Assembly (NCBI GenBank): GCA_021209875.1
Contig: JAGYVD010000004.1
Location: 1,116,001 to 1,180,000 of the forward strand
Source of the DNA: Rosellinia necatrix
Lineage: Eukaryota > Ascomycota > Sordariomycetes > Xylariales > Xylariaceae
Reading direction: 5' to 3'
Length of the DNA stretch: 64,000 nucleotides
In this document: positions 42,501 to 52,636 of the stretch, one piece after another
How the letters are laid out: the number at the start of each line of letters is the position of its first letter
Position numbering within the stretch: the first letter of the stretch is position 1
Program-made: the position numbers and the translations under genes
The notes under the pieces: generated by a model
The model's input: only the letters and a program-made list of their open reading frames with translations
Told to the model about the DNA's origin: nothing
Databases searched by the model: none

Positions 42501-45500
42501 GCTTTTTAATAAATAATATTAAAAAGTATATAATATATTGTTTAACTTAATAAATTTTTTTATAAATTATCGATTAAATGTTTTTATACGGCGTGCAGCT
42601 TATTAAATAATATTTTATATAAAAATTATATTTTAAATCTTTTAAAAACTTATTATTTATAAATTTTATTTTATAATTTATTTATAGTCGGCAAAAATTA
42701 ATTTATTTAAATTTTTTTATTAAACATGTTTAATAAGTTATAATATTTAAAAATATAAATTTTAATATTTTTTTTTACGTTTTATTTTTTAATTTTTTAA
42801 TTTTTTTAATTAATTAATTTATTAATCTAATAAATACTAATAATTTGTTTTTAATTATTAGTTTTATTTTTATATATCAACGTTTTAAAAGCAATAATAT
42901 TAAAAATAACGATTTAAATATTTGGTTTTTTTATATTAACTTATTTTGTTTTTTATTTAATAAGGTTTAAAAATATCTGATTTTTAATTTAAAAATATAG
43001 ATTATTTTTTATTTAATATGTTTTTTTAATTTAAAGCTTTAAAAGCTTTAAAAACAGAAGTACGTTTTTAAGTTTTAGTTTATTTTTTTATATTTTTAAT
43101 ATAAAGTCGGACTTTTATAATTTTTATTTTTGCTACTAGTATTTTTTATAAATGCTTTTTAGCTTTTTTAATTTTTTAATACGCATTTTTAAAGTTAATA
43201 TTTTTGTTTTTTATTTAATGTTTATTTAATATTTTAAATATTATAATTATATTTTAGTTTTATTTATAGCTAATATATAATAATATTTATAATTTTTAGC
43301 AAATAAAATAAAAAATTAATATATGCTGTTTAATATTAGGTAATATATTATGCTGTTTAAACTATTTTTTTTAATATTATTTTTGTTTTATATTTAAAAT
43401 ATTAACAGGTATATTTTTAAAGATTTTTTATATATTTTAAAATTAAATATAAAATATAATTAATTTTTAATCCGATTTTCTGTTATATTTAGTTATTAAT
43501 TTAAGTTTAAACTTATTTTTAATAAATAAGTTTAATAGTTTTATAATTTTTAACTAAAAATATATTTATATTTATATATATATTAGCTTTTTATTATTAA
43601 ATATGTTTAAAATAATAAATTATAGTTTATTATTATATAAAATATAAATATATAATAAAAGTTTTTATTTAAATAATTATTTATTAAATTCTTTTTTTTT
43701 TATATAATATTATTTTAAAAAAAGTTTATTTTTTTAAATTATTTTTTTGTTTTTCTGTTGTGTTTTTTAATTTTAAAAAAGCTGGTCTAAACTTATTTAT
43801 AATTATATTTATATAAGTATTACGTTAAGCCTAATTTACAGCTTTTATAAGATAGTTTTTAATAACATGTTTTTTTATTTATATTAAAAATATTTGCTTT
43901 TAATAATTAATTATTTTATTTTTTTATAATAAGTTAGAATTTTTATTTTTTATAAATATATTTGCTAGTAAAATTAGTTATATTATTATAACTAAAAAGT
44001 TTAATATAATAAATATATATTATATTTTATAAGTTGTTTTTATTTTATAAGCTTTTTTTTTTTTAATTATTTATAAATAAATAATAAGCTTTTTAAATAT
44101 AATATTTTATATAAGCGTTAAAATTTATAATATTTTTAAATATTTAAAAATAGTTTTAATAGTTATATAAAATAACAACTTATTTTTAAATTTTTTTTTA
44201 TTTAATTTTATTAAAGCGTGTTTTTTAATAAAACATATAAAATCTGTTTTAAACTATATAAACCTAGTAAACATATATTTATTAAAGTTTAAAGCTTTAT
44301 AATTAGCTTTTATATTTTTTAAAATGTTTATATTTTTATAAGTGTTATATAAATATTATATTAAATTTTTAAAGTTATAATTATATTTAAATATTTATTA
44401 AATAAATATAAAACTAAATTTTTAAATGTTTTTTAGCTAAATAAAACTTAATATTATTTATTTTTATATTATTATTAGCAAACTAGTCTATGTTTATTTT
44501 AAAACAGTTAATTATATTTTAATATTATATTTTAAATTTTATTTTATTTTTTAAAACGTTATTATAAAACTTATTTATAAATATTTTAATTAATTTTTAT
44601 GTTTTTTTAAAATTTTAAAAGCAGATGTTTTTTATATAATTTAATAAATTAATTATTTATTAATTAAATTTATTTAATAAGTTTTAAATATAGTTATAAT
44701 TAATTATTATAATTTTAGTTTAGTTATTATTTAGTTTATAAATACTTTATTATTTTAGCTTTTAAATAATTTAAATACAAAAATTTATATTTTTTATTTT
44801 GTTTATATTATTTATTTAATTTTTATTATATTTTATTAAAACTTTTTAAATATTAAACAGTTGTTTTTAAGCTATTATTAGCTCCGTTTTAATATTTTTA
44901 AATTATTTTTGCTTTTTATTAAATATTTTTTTATATTTTATAATATAAGCGCTAAATTTTATAGCTTATTTTATAATAGCCCCTATTTATTTAGCAGTAT
45001 AACATGCAATAAAATAATAATTAGTTGTTATATATTAAAAGCTATTAATATATATATTTTAATTTTTATTTTATTAAAAAAATAATAAAAATAAAAAAGT
45101 TTATATAAAATTTATAAATAATTTTATATTAATAAATCTGTTAAAATTAAGCCAAACAAAATTGTTTTTTTTTATAATAAATTTTTAAAAAAAAGCCTGT
45201 TAGTTGTTTTTTATAGTAATTATAGCAAAATTTTATATTAAAATATTAACTGCTTTATAAAAAAACTTATAAGTTTTATTATATAAAACAGCTTAAAAGT
45301 TTAAAGTTTTAACTTATAAATAAAATTTTAAATAAAATTAAATAATAAGTTTTATATAGCTTTAATTTTAATATTAGTTTTAATAATTAAATATATTATA
45401 TTAAGTTTTTTAAAAATAATTTAAATATATTTAATTTTAAATATATTGCTAAAAGTTTTTTTAATAAAGTATGCTAAAGATTTAAAAACTTTATATAATA

Positions 45501-45640
45501 AAATAGCGTTTTAACGTGCTAAGTTTTTAATATGTTTATAAGCACTGCTAATAAAAATAATTAATGCTATATTATTATTTTTATATAAAAAATATTTAAA
45601 AAAGCAGTTTTAATATTTTAAAATAAAATAATTTATAAAT

Positions 45641-45871
45641 TGTTGTATTAATTATAAATAAAAAGTTAAAGCTTTAGCAATAAATAATATATTATATAAA
45701 AAATCTATAAATAAAAAAAAAAAAAGTAAATAGAAGGAATTAGCTTATTAGAATTTTAGCTAAGTGCAGGTGTGTGGGGTGGGTCCCGTCTGTGCGCACC
45801 AGTTGGCAACAGGTGTACGGATGTCCCGCGCGTGCCACGCACGCCACGGGAAGGACCAGTCATCCGTAACT
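45641..45871 (-). repeat. Family A 5' LTR
   Basis: 231 bp. The outer half (45770-45871) is fully GC-rich and contains a perfect inverted repeat around CCCGCGCGTGCCACG; the inner half is RIP-mutated. Open frames across it are compositional artefacts. Confidence 0.85.
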
Positions 45872-46027
45872 ATTAGATAAGCTGAAGATAGGTTGCACAG
45901 GCTACGGCTGGGAACAGGTGGCCCACGGCCACCACTGCAGTGGATAAATCTAGTCCTACTAGATTTCTCCACCTAGCAGAGGACTGAATGAAACATCTTG
46001 TTTTTTACCCTTATACCAATCTTTTCA
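45872..46027 (+). repeat. Truncated B-type LTR (156 bp)
   Basis: Corresponds exactly in length to the last 156 bp of the B LTR (compare 30851-31006), ending CAATCTTTTCA, a canonical CA terminus. The first 52 bp are missing: the family A LTR begins exactly where they should be. It is nearly free of RIP changes. The lost part is not recognisable on the far side of the family A element (before 39292). Confidence 0.75.
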
Positions 46028-47350
46028 CAACTATTAAAACAAAAAAAAATTTAAGAAGCAATAAGCAGAATAAATAATATGTTATTTTTTATAAATATAT
46101 TTATTAACAATTAGTTTTTTTTTATAAAGCTTTTTTTAACACAGGTTGTTTTTTATACTGTGTTATTAATAATAAATTTACATGTAAATAACATTTTTCT
46201 AGAGTGCCTGTATAACACCGGTTGTTAGTCCTAGCTTAAAAAAAAACCTAATACTAGCAAGCCTTAAATAATAAAATAACTTATTTTGTAGCAGATGTTA
46301 ACAGCTGCTAAAAGTAGATTTTTATATTTAAAGGCTGCATGATCTGGTTTTATAGCGATAAAGTTGGGGTTGAAACTAATAGCTGACTTTGATTGGCTTA
46401 GGCATTTTTATTGTGGGGGAAAATAATTTCTTTTTTTAAAAAAAACTAAAGTATATCTTATTAGTGTGATAAGTCTGGTCAGGGGTATGAAGCTGTAAAT
46501 AGCTGTATTTTGCTGTATGCTGGTCTAGTTTGTGGTGTTGTATGTAGTTGGTGATGAAGATGGTGGAATTCTAGGTGCAGTCCTAGAATTCCACCTACTA
46601 GTACGGGTAGGTGGGTGGGCCCTGGGCTAGCCCAGTGGCCTGGGCCACCTTATCTAATCTTACAGTGGGGCAACTGGTGGTGCCAAGCCTAGCACTAGTG
46701 CTACTAAATACACCCCTTATGGGTTACAGCTGCATTTTATCTGTTTAATATAAATAATATAACTGTATTAACTATTTTTAACTGTAATCTTCTGCTTTAT
46801 TTTTATATTTTGCGTTATATTTATTGCTTTTTATTAATAATAAATATTTATTTTCTGTTATTTTATTCTTGTTTTAAATAGTTAAATATAAAACTATTCC
46901 TATTAATTAAATTTAAATAAACATGTAATTTAAATTTGTAACTGTAGCATAGAACAGCTTTGCAACTAAGCCAGGAATCCCTATTCCAGGGATCTTTTAA
47001 ACAGAGGATATATATATATAAAGTATAAATCTGATATTATATTAGTGTAATAGCCTATGCCTGAAAGTATATTTATTAGGGTAGCAAATAAAGTTTATTT
47101 TTTAACTAAATAATAAAAATTATAAACAGTATATATATAACTTATAAGACATAGTTTTATAAAGCTGGTTAGTTCTAGCTATATTAGTCCAGGTTTAATA
47201 GTTAGTTCACGAGCTGTTTAGCGATTGTTTGGGATTGGGGTATATAGCAGTTTGCCTGTATCGGCCCGTGCGCTGATACTTCCTTATGGGCACTGCCCAT
47301 GACAATCAGCAAGCGCTACATGCGCAGATTAAAACCGATTTTTTAGACTG
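46028..47350. other. Transition zone, moderately AT-rich, no gene
   Basis: Base composition rises gradually towards normal. It contains a GC-rich patch at about 46480-46740 with strong inverted repeats that resemble parts of the B LTR (AATTCTAG/CTAGAATT arms and a GGGCCACCTTATCTAATCT stretch). No coding frame or RNA gene was recognised. Confidence 0.6.
46562..46595. repeat. Perfect inverted repeat, 14-bp arms, 6-bp loop
   Basis: GGTGGAATTCTAGG, a six-base TGCAGT spacer, then the exact reverse complement CCTAGAATTCCACC. The same AATTCTAG...CTAGAATT design occurs inside the B LTRs, so it is probably an LTR remnant and not a gene terminator. Confidence 0.85.
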
Positions 47351-47521
47351 TTTTACTACGTGATTAATATATATAAATACCTGTGGCTTATTATATTAAA
47401 TAAAAGCTTTTTAATAAATTTAATTATTTATACTAAATATTCCTACAGTATTATCATGCTTTTAATAATTAATAAATTTTCTTATAGATCGATCCATGCC
47501 TCTGTTAAAGAATTTTTATTA
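47351..47521 (+). repeat. 171-bp direct repeat, right copy
   Basis: Matches 4357-4527 in the same orientation and at equal length. It marks the last recognisable repeat before gene-bearing DNA. A 60-codon open frame across it is compositional and not a gene. Confidence 0.7.
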
Positions 47522-48844
47522 TTTATTATTTTAATTATATAGCAATTGCTGCAAAAAAGCCAAAATTAATAAACTTGCTCAGGTTTTATAAAATATAGCT
47601 TATTTAAAGTTTTCTTAGCATATAAGGCAAATATAGTATGAGGGACTCTATTTCTGGATGCCAGAACTTCCAGTCCTTAAGGCTTCCATACCAACACTTC
47701 AACATTTGTATGCAATATTAGGAACTCGGCACAAGAGTCGGTGTTGACTCCTATGGTCGTAACAGTGCGGCAGCTCTGCAGGTTCTGTCATCTCACCTTG
47801 TAGCCGCTGGGCCTCCGTTTGGCTTGTTAATTCCACTGGTGCATGGTATTAAAAAAAACGAAACTGTTGGGCCGCTGAGTCATGCTGATCCTCCCCCAAC
47901 TCCTTGTACCGCCCCCCTTTTTCATTTTTTTTTTTCCATTTTTTAAAAAAAAGGAAAAAGCCCGGGATGATGATGGAGCCCTGCTTCTAGGTAGAAGATA
48001 CAGCTATTGACAAACTAAAAGCAGTCCACATAATTCCATATTCCTTGATGAAAGCGGATGCCGGCCATGTGTTGGTATATCTTCCGTGTCGGATCCGCCT
48101 TCCCAGTAGCGGTGTCCTTTATTACGTAACTAACGTACGGTTCAAGGATCCCTCTGAGCAAGCGGCGCTCGCGATCTTTAACACGTTGAACACCGGTGCT
48201 GTACACTTGATCGATACAACTGATATTGAGGGTTGACCGGCCAAGAAATGTTATTAGTGATGGGGTTCTACACCTAACTAGGCTAGCACTCGCACGGACC
48301 AGTCCGACATGGCCCCTATAAAGGGCCCTATCCGCGACGCGTTTGTCGTGTACGGGTTTTCCTTCGTCACCTCACTTTCCCGCCTCCCACGAAGGGGGTG
48401 GTTTTTAGTGGTGGTCAGGAGGTTTTTCGTTCAGCCGCAGCCTTCAGGCCGCTAGAGGTTACAGCTGAATCATAAACCCCCCTTAACCTTGGCCTCTCTG
48501 GAGTACAAGTATGGGCAATTGTTCGAAGACCTGGCCGGTGACCAGCGGCTCCCTGGGATCAAGGGACGCGCACCCCAGGCCTTCGTCTAAGGGCTCACGT
48601 TACCTCTGGAGTGTCTGGCGCTCGTGTGATGAACCGAGTCCATTTTTACCTCTTTCAAGCCAGAAAGGGAGCAAGACAGCAGGAACGTGCGCAACGGTGC
48701 AGCATGCCAATAGACGTCCACCATGGGATATGCGGCTCATTGAACGACAGTAACAATGGATCTATGAGCATAAAAAAATGTACGCCCGTGGACGCAGGAG
48801 CCACGCCAATAGTAGAGCTTAGTACCTACTAACAATAGCATAAT
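47522..48844. other. Isochore boundary and intergenic DNA downstream of the amine oxidase
   Basis: Composition changes to normal within a few hundred bases. There is no recognisable gene. A minus-strand frame without an early ATG stays open for about 120 codons (about 48380 to 48015) but resembles no family I know; overlapping plus-strand frames are no better. Long T and A runs lie near 47925-47960. It could include a decayed gene remnant. Confidence 0.5.
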
Positions 48845-50369
48845 TTACAGTGCGGATGCCCTAGCGTGTCCAGTTTGGTTTAGGACATCGGCTACCTCTT
48901 GAGCCCCCTTTTCTCCAGAGCACAGGGCACCCTCCATATAGCCCTTCCATTCCGTCGAATATTCCGTTCCTACAAAGTGGATATTTCCGATAGGCTTTCC
49001 GTATACCTCTGCGAACTTGACGTAATGACCAATCGCCGTGACGGGCGCAAGTGCACCCTTGCTGTACTGTTCATGCTTCCAGACCTGATCAAACACCTCA
49101 ATCGGCTTAAACACTTCTGAGTCAGCCCCGACCCCGAAAATGGTAGCCAGCTGCTTTAGGACAACCCCTCGGCGGTCGTGGGGTGCTAACTTGCTCCAAT
49201 CTTCCCCGTTCTTGCCATTCACGAAGCAAGTCAGGGAAAAGAAGCGTTTCTCGTCAACGCTGGTATCGCGGCCTAGCGTGATGGGCCCGGTAAAGCTCAT
49301 GAAGAACCCGTTGAAGCCTAGATCCCGCCACCATGGCCTATCGTAGCATACGATCGCTTTGTTGTAGTGCCCCATGATCGCGGCATCGGTAACCTCTCTG
49401 GCAGCTGGAGGAAGAGGGGGCGAGATATTGAAGTCCCTGTACATAGTGCTGGGCACAGAAATTATGCACTTTCGGACAGCGAATGCCTTGCCAGTCGTTG
49501 TCCTTACTAGAACATGTGTTCTGCTGTCCTCAATTGACCCGACTGGGGCAGAGAGAAAAATATTGCTGTGGCCAATCAGTTCGGCAATGCCTTTGGCAAT
49601 GGACTGCGTTCCTGTTAGACAGAGGATTTAGTTGTCACAGTCTATCGGAATAGGTGTCGTGCTACAAACCGCTATGAGTCCTCATGTAGTTTCCACCGGT
49701 GTAGTCGTCTGCACGTATAGCTAGGAGCCCAGTGTTACGTCTGCAGTAATCGATGAACCAAGCAGCAGACTGCTGGGTAGACTCAACTCCGTGCATGACG
49801 CGAGCCCATAGGTTAACCATCTGCACCGTCTTAGTGCATGCACCGAGGTTGCGCACATATTGGTCTAAGGACACATCATCATCTTCTGCCCGGGGGGCCT
49901 CTTTCGTCAGAGAAGCGGCCTGGATGTGGTCGCGGATATACTCCAGATTTTTCTTTTCCTCTGAAGTAAACTACAAGCGTTTATTTAGTATTTGGAAGGA
50001 CTCCATAAAGACGAAGGGCTGGGAACAAGAGGCGGCTCAGGGATACTGTACCTCTGGGGTAATGCCAAATGGATAAACAATTCTCTGATTGTCATCGACT
50101 TGCATCACGGCCTTGCCTACAAGTCTCTGGGTTACGACGTCAAGCCCAAAGTCTTGAACGTACTTCCAAATTCGAGGCTGCTTGGTGTCGTTGATCCAAG
50201 CGGCGCCAAGGTCCGCAACACCCCGGCCCGACGCAAGAGGCACGCTCCATGTTTTACCACCAACGCGGTCCCTGGCCTCGATAACTACGACCGAGAAGCC
50301 CGCTTGTTGAGCAGAGTAAGCGGCCTGGAGACCACTCAGACCAGCACCAACGACCGCGACGTCATACAT
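48845..50369 (-). CDS. Flavin-containing amine oxidase (monoamine oxidase N-like)
   Basis: Exons 50369-50052, 49970-49670 and 49611-48845; introns are 81 and 58 nt with GT/AG ends, and the phases close to 461 aa. The N-terminus carries the FAD dinucleotide-binding motif GAGLSG (residues 8-13) with Glu31 ending the second strand, then GGKTWS (37-42) and DLGAAWI. Lys291 (in Y-N-K-A-I-V) sits where amine oxidases have the conserved lysine near flavin N5. The C-terminus has GTEYSTEWKGYMEGA (from 421), the second FAD-binding motif. The position of the flavin-linking Cys of animal MAO-A/B is occupied by S-K-G-A, so FAD should be non-covalent, as in fungal MAO-N. Expected reaction: amine + O2 + H2O to aldehyde + NH3 + H2O2. 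The C-terminal tripeptide SAL is not a standard peroxisomal signal. The substrate cannot be predicted. Confidence 0.92.
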
Positions 50370-52636
50370 ATTGATACGAACGAGGGTCTATATTAGGCAA
50401 AAGCTTGGAAGGATTTTAACGATGAGATAATACGATTATAGGAGACCGTATGGGCATTACGGCTGACACGTTCGGCATATAACGAACTCCAAACGCCCAC
50501 TTAGCAACTTCAATGATGTCGTTCTCTTGTAGTGGTAGTCTGGCATAAGTATCATGCATCTCCGTAACGTGACACAGAGTGAGGTAAGTCCTGTACGGAT
50601 TCAACATCCTGGCCCTCTGAACCACCGACGCTTTCGTCAAAAGTTCCCCAGTATTTACTTCTCACATGACTTTGGAGGCGGATAGTTGCCAGCGAGCCAG
50701 AGAATCGGAAGGCTTGGCAGACGTCGGCGATAGGTGTTATGGAATCCTACTCGCCGCTTTTCGTGCGTATATTTTGGGAGTCTACGTAGGTGTAAACATA
50801 GTGAATATTCGTCGATGAACGAGCTGGGTAGGAGATAGCTAATATGGAAGAAGTGTGACGAGAAAGTTAGCCTGTTTGGTTCGATGTGGTCATTATTGGC
50901 GCTTGACAGGGGTCGGGAGCGTCTCCGAGTATCCGGTCTACCGACCGATGCGACGAGCTCTGCGAATATCCGATTGGGCAATCGAACATTAGCAATTACT
51001 TGTACACTGTGAGTAGCTTCTGAGTTAAGGTGAGACACGAAGAATGTGTGTCTGTTCTATGGGGGAAACGACTCTGACGCCAGGGATACGAATTTGATGT
51101 TTGTTCGATCACGACCACGAGTCTTTCTCCCCGGTTCCTTTGAAATTGATTATCACCCTTGAGAATGAAAAGAAAACCACCCACATAAGCTTCACTAATC
51201 ACCGAAAGACTCACTATTCGGAGTTATAAAACATATGTGCCCTTCTACAGGATACTCTTATCGCCGCCTGCAGCTCTGCCAAGGTGCATTGAGTGACCAT
51301 TTTTACCCCACGATGCCGCTATATCGGTACCCCGCGCTAGGTTCCAGCAAAGCAAGCAGGGATCGGGAAGCCTCATCCAAGTGGAGTTCTCTGTTTGGGG
51401 GCTAGAATCTAAATCTAGCTTCCCGCAGACGACAACACAGATAGTTGGCGGATCAAAATATTGGGCTTGGCGTACCGCCGGGTCTCATGACGCAGGCGGG
51501 GTCCAACGCCATGTGCTAGCTGCCCGGATTTCGTGCTATTCGCACAGCTCGAGCGAAGGGCCCAGGCTCTAGAACCTCGAGACCATCTTGCGAAGCAGCT
51601 GCAAGCTCTTTCCCGGAGAGCCGCTTTCGGGTCCCAATGTCGGGTCAAAACCGATCAATTTATGAGTTAGCGTCTCGGAGTATATTGTCTATCGGACTAG
51701 CATCGGCTCCATCACAAGCTGGATGAAATCTGGCGACAATGAGCAGATCGAGGGTAAGCTCATTCCAATTCCGGCGGCCTTGACTGAGATTATCTCCTGA
51801 TATATACCAGTCTAGTAGAAGGAAATGGGAATATATATATATATATAACAGAATCTAATTTTCGGACTTTCCATGATCATCTAGCGAACATATTACGCTG
51901 TTGGCCCGAAGTCAACAGTAGAGTATTAATGAGGACGAGCTTTAGCCTGAGATGAGGTTAATAACGACAAAATTCTCATACAAGAGTTGAAACTGGAATG
52001 AAACTGGAGACAGGGGGAAAAAGAAAATGTTTCGAAGTGATATAAGCTTAACCTTGGCCAAATCTTCACACTTAGGTGAGCGGATCTAAGCCTCACTGCG
52101 GGAGAGAAAAGTCAAGCACGATAACATCAGATGTATACTGGAAACCCCTCACCACACCAACTTGGTTCTACAGCATGACACCCACAACACCGAAGAGTTC
52201 TAACGTAGAATTCAGCTACATTTGATTGGAGTTTATCGACATCAATGGAAAAAGGAAGGGCCATACTGGCAGCGCGCCCTTGGAATGGGATCGGCGACCT
52301 GGCTGCCTGTATACAGGTTGGTTTTCCGTGCCCTGGATAGTCTTCCAACTAGCTATGGCTATATTATTCTATTATCGAAGGATGTTACGGTGTTTTAGAG
52401 TTCGTCACGGCTGCGGTTGCCCGAGATGGGTTATTTGCGCAGCAGGGACTAAGGCGGTTGATACCAAATGGGCTTTTCATAATGTTGTAAACATGGGCTT
52501 AGCCTATCGGGGGGAAAGTGGACGGCGTGGTGTTTGTAACCGAGTTTATGTTTACGATCTGTCAATTATACAGCGGAACAGAGAGGTCGGTCCCTGGAAT
52601 CACACGGGTTGCCAAGTCCCCCCCCAATCTCCAAGG
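50370..52636. other. Intergenic: amine oxidase promoter side and 3' side of the regulator
   Basis: About 2.3 kb with no convincing gene. Frames of 60-130 codons occur on both strands but show no family features. TCGGAG-type hexamers occur at 50923-50928 (reverse), 51218-51223 and 51675-51680, candidates for zinc-cluster binding. A short AT microsatellite lies at about 51829-51847. Confidence 0.55.

Larger units (their letters stand above)
39292..45871 (-). mobile_element. LTR retrotransposon, family A, minus strand, RIP-inactivated
   Basis: Two LTRs in the same minus orientation (39292-39524, 233 bp; 45641-45871, 231 bp) enclose 6.1 kb of AT-rich DNA. A purine tract (minus strand) lies directly inside the left LTR, marking it as the 3' LTR. 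Both match the solo LTR at 21035-21266. Length and LTR size fit the Ty3/gypsy elements C and D, and the LTR start AGTTACGGATG resembles that of C. The flanking five bases (AATAA on the left, ATTAG on the right) do not match, so the pair may be a recombinant of two insertions and not one intact event. Confidence 0.75.

Noticed and set aside
45760..45972. 70-codon minus-strand frame with normal composition
   Set aside because: It runs across the family A LTR and the adjoining B-type LTR fragment, both noncoding repeats.
1..47500. CRISPR array, tRNA or rRNA genes, and telomere repeats in the AT-rich block
   Set aside because: No regular spacer-repeat pattern, no cloverleaf-like or rRNA-like segment and no TTAGGG runs were seen; the repeats present are explained as LTRs.
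49992..50396. Plus-strand frames of up to 134 codons over 48.9-50.4 kb
   Set aside because: They are antisense to the amine oxidase exons, whose motifs and splice phases are unambiguous.
50655..51038. 127-codon minus-strand frame upstream of the amine oxidase
   Set aside because: Basic, low-information sequence with no recognisable domain; probably promoter-side chance frame.
51490..51665. Plus-strand frame with a C-x2-C pair followed by a Leu/Gln-rich helix-like stretch
   Set aside because: It resembles part of a zinc-cluster protein, but only about 58 codons are open, four of six cysteines are missing and no splice partner was found.
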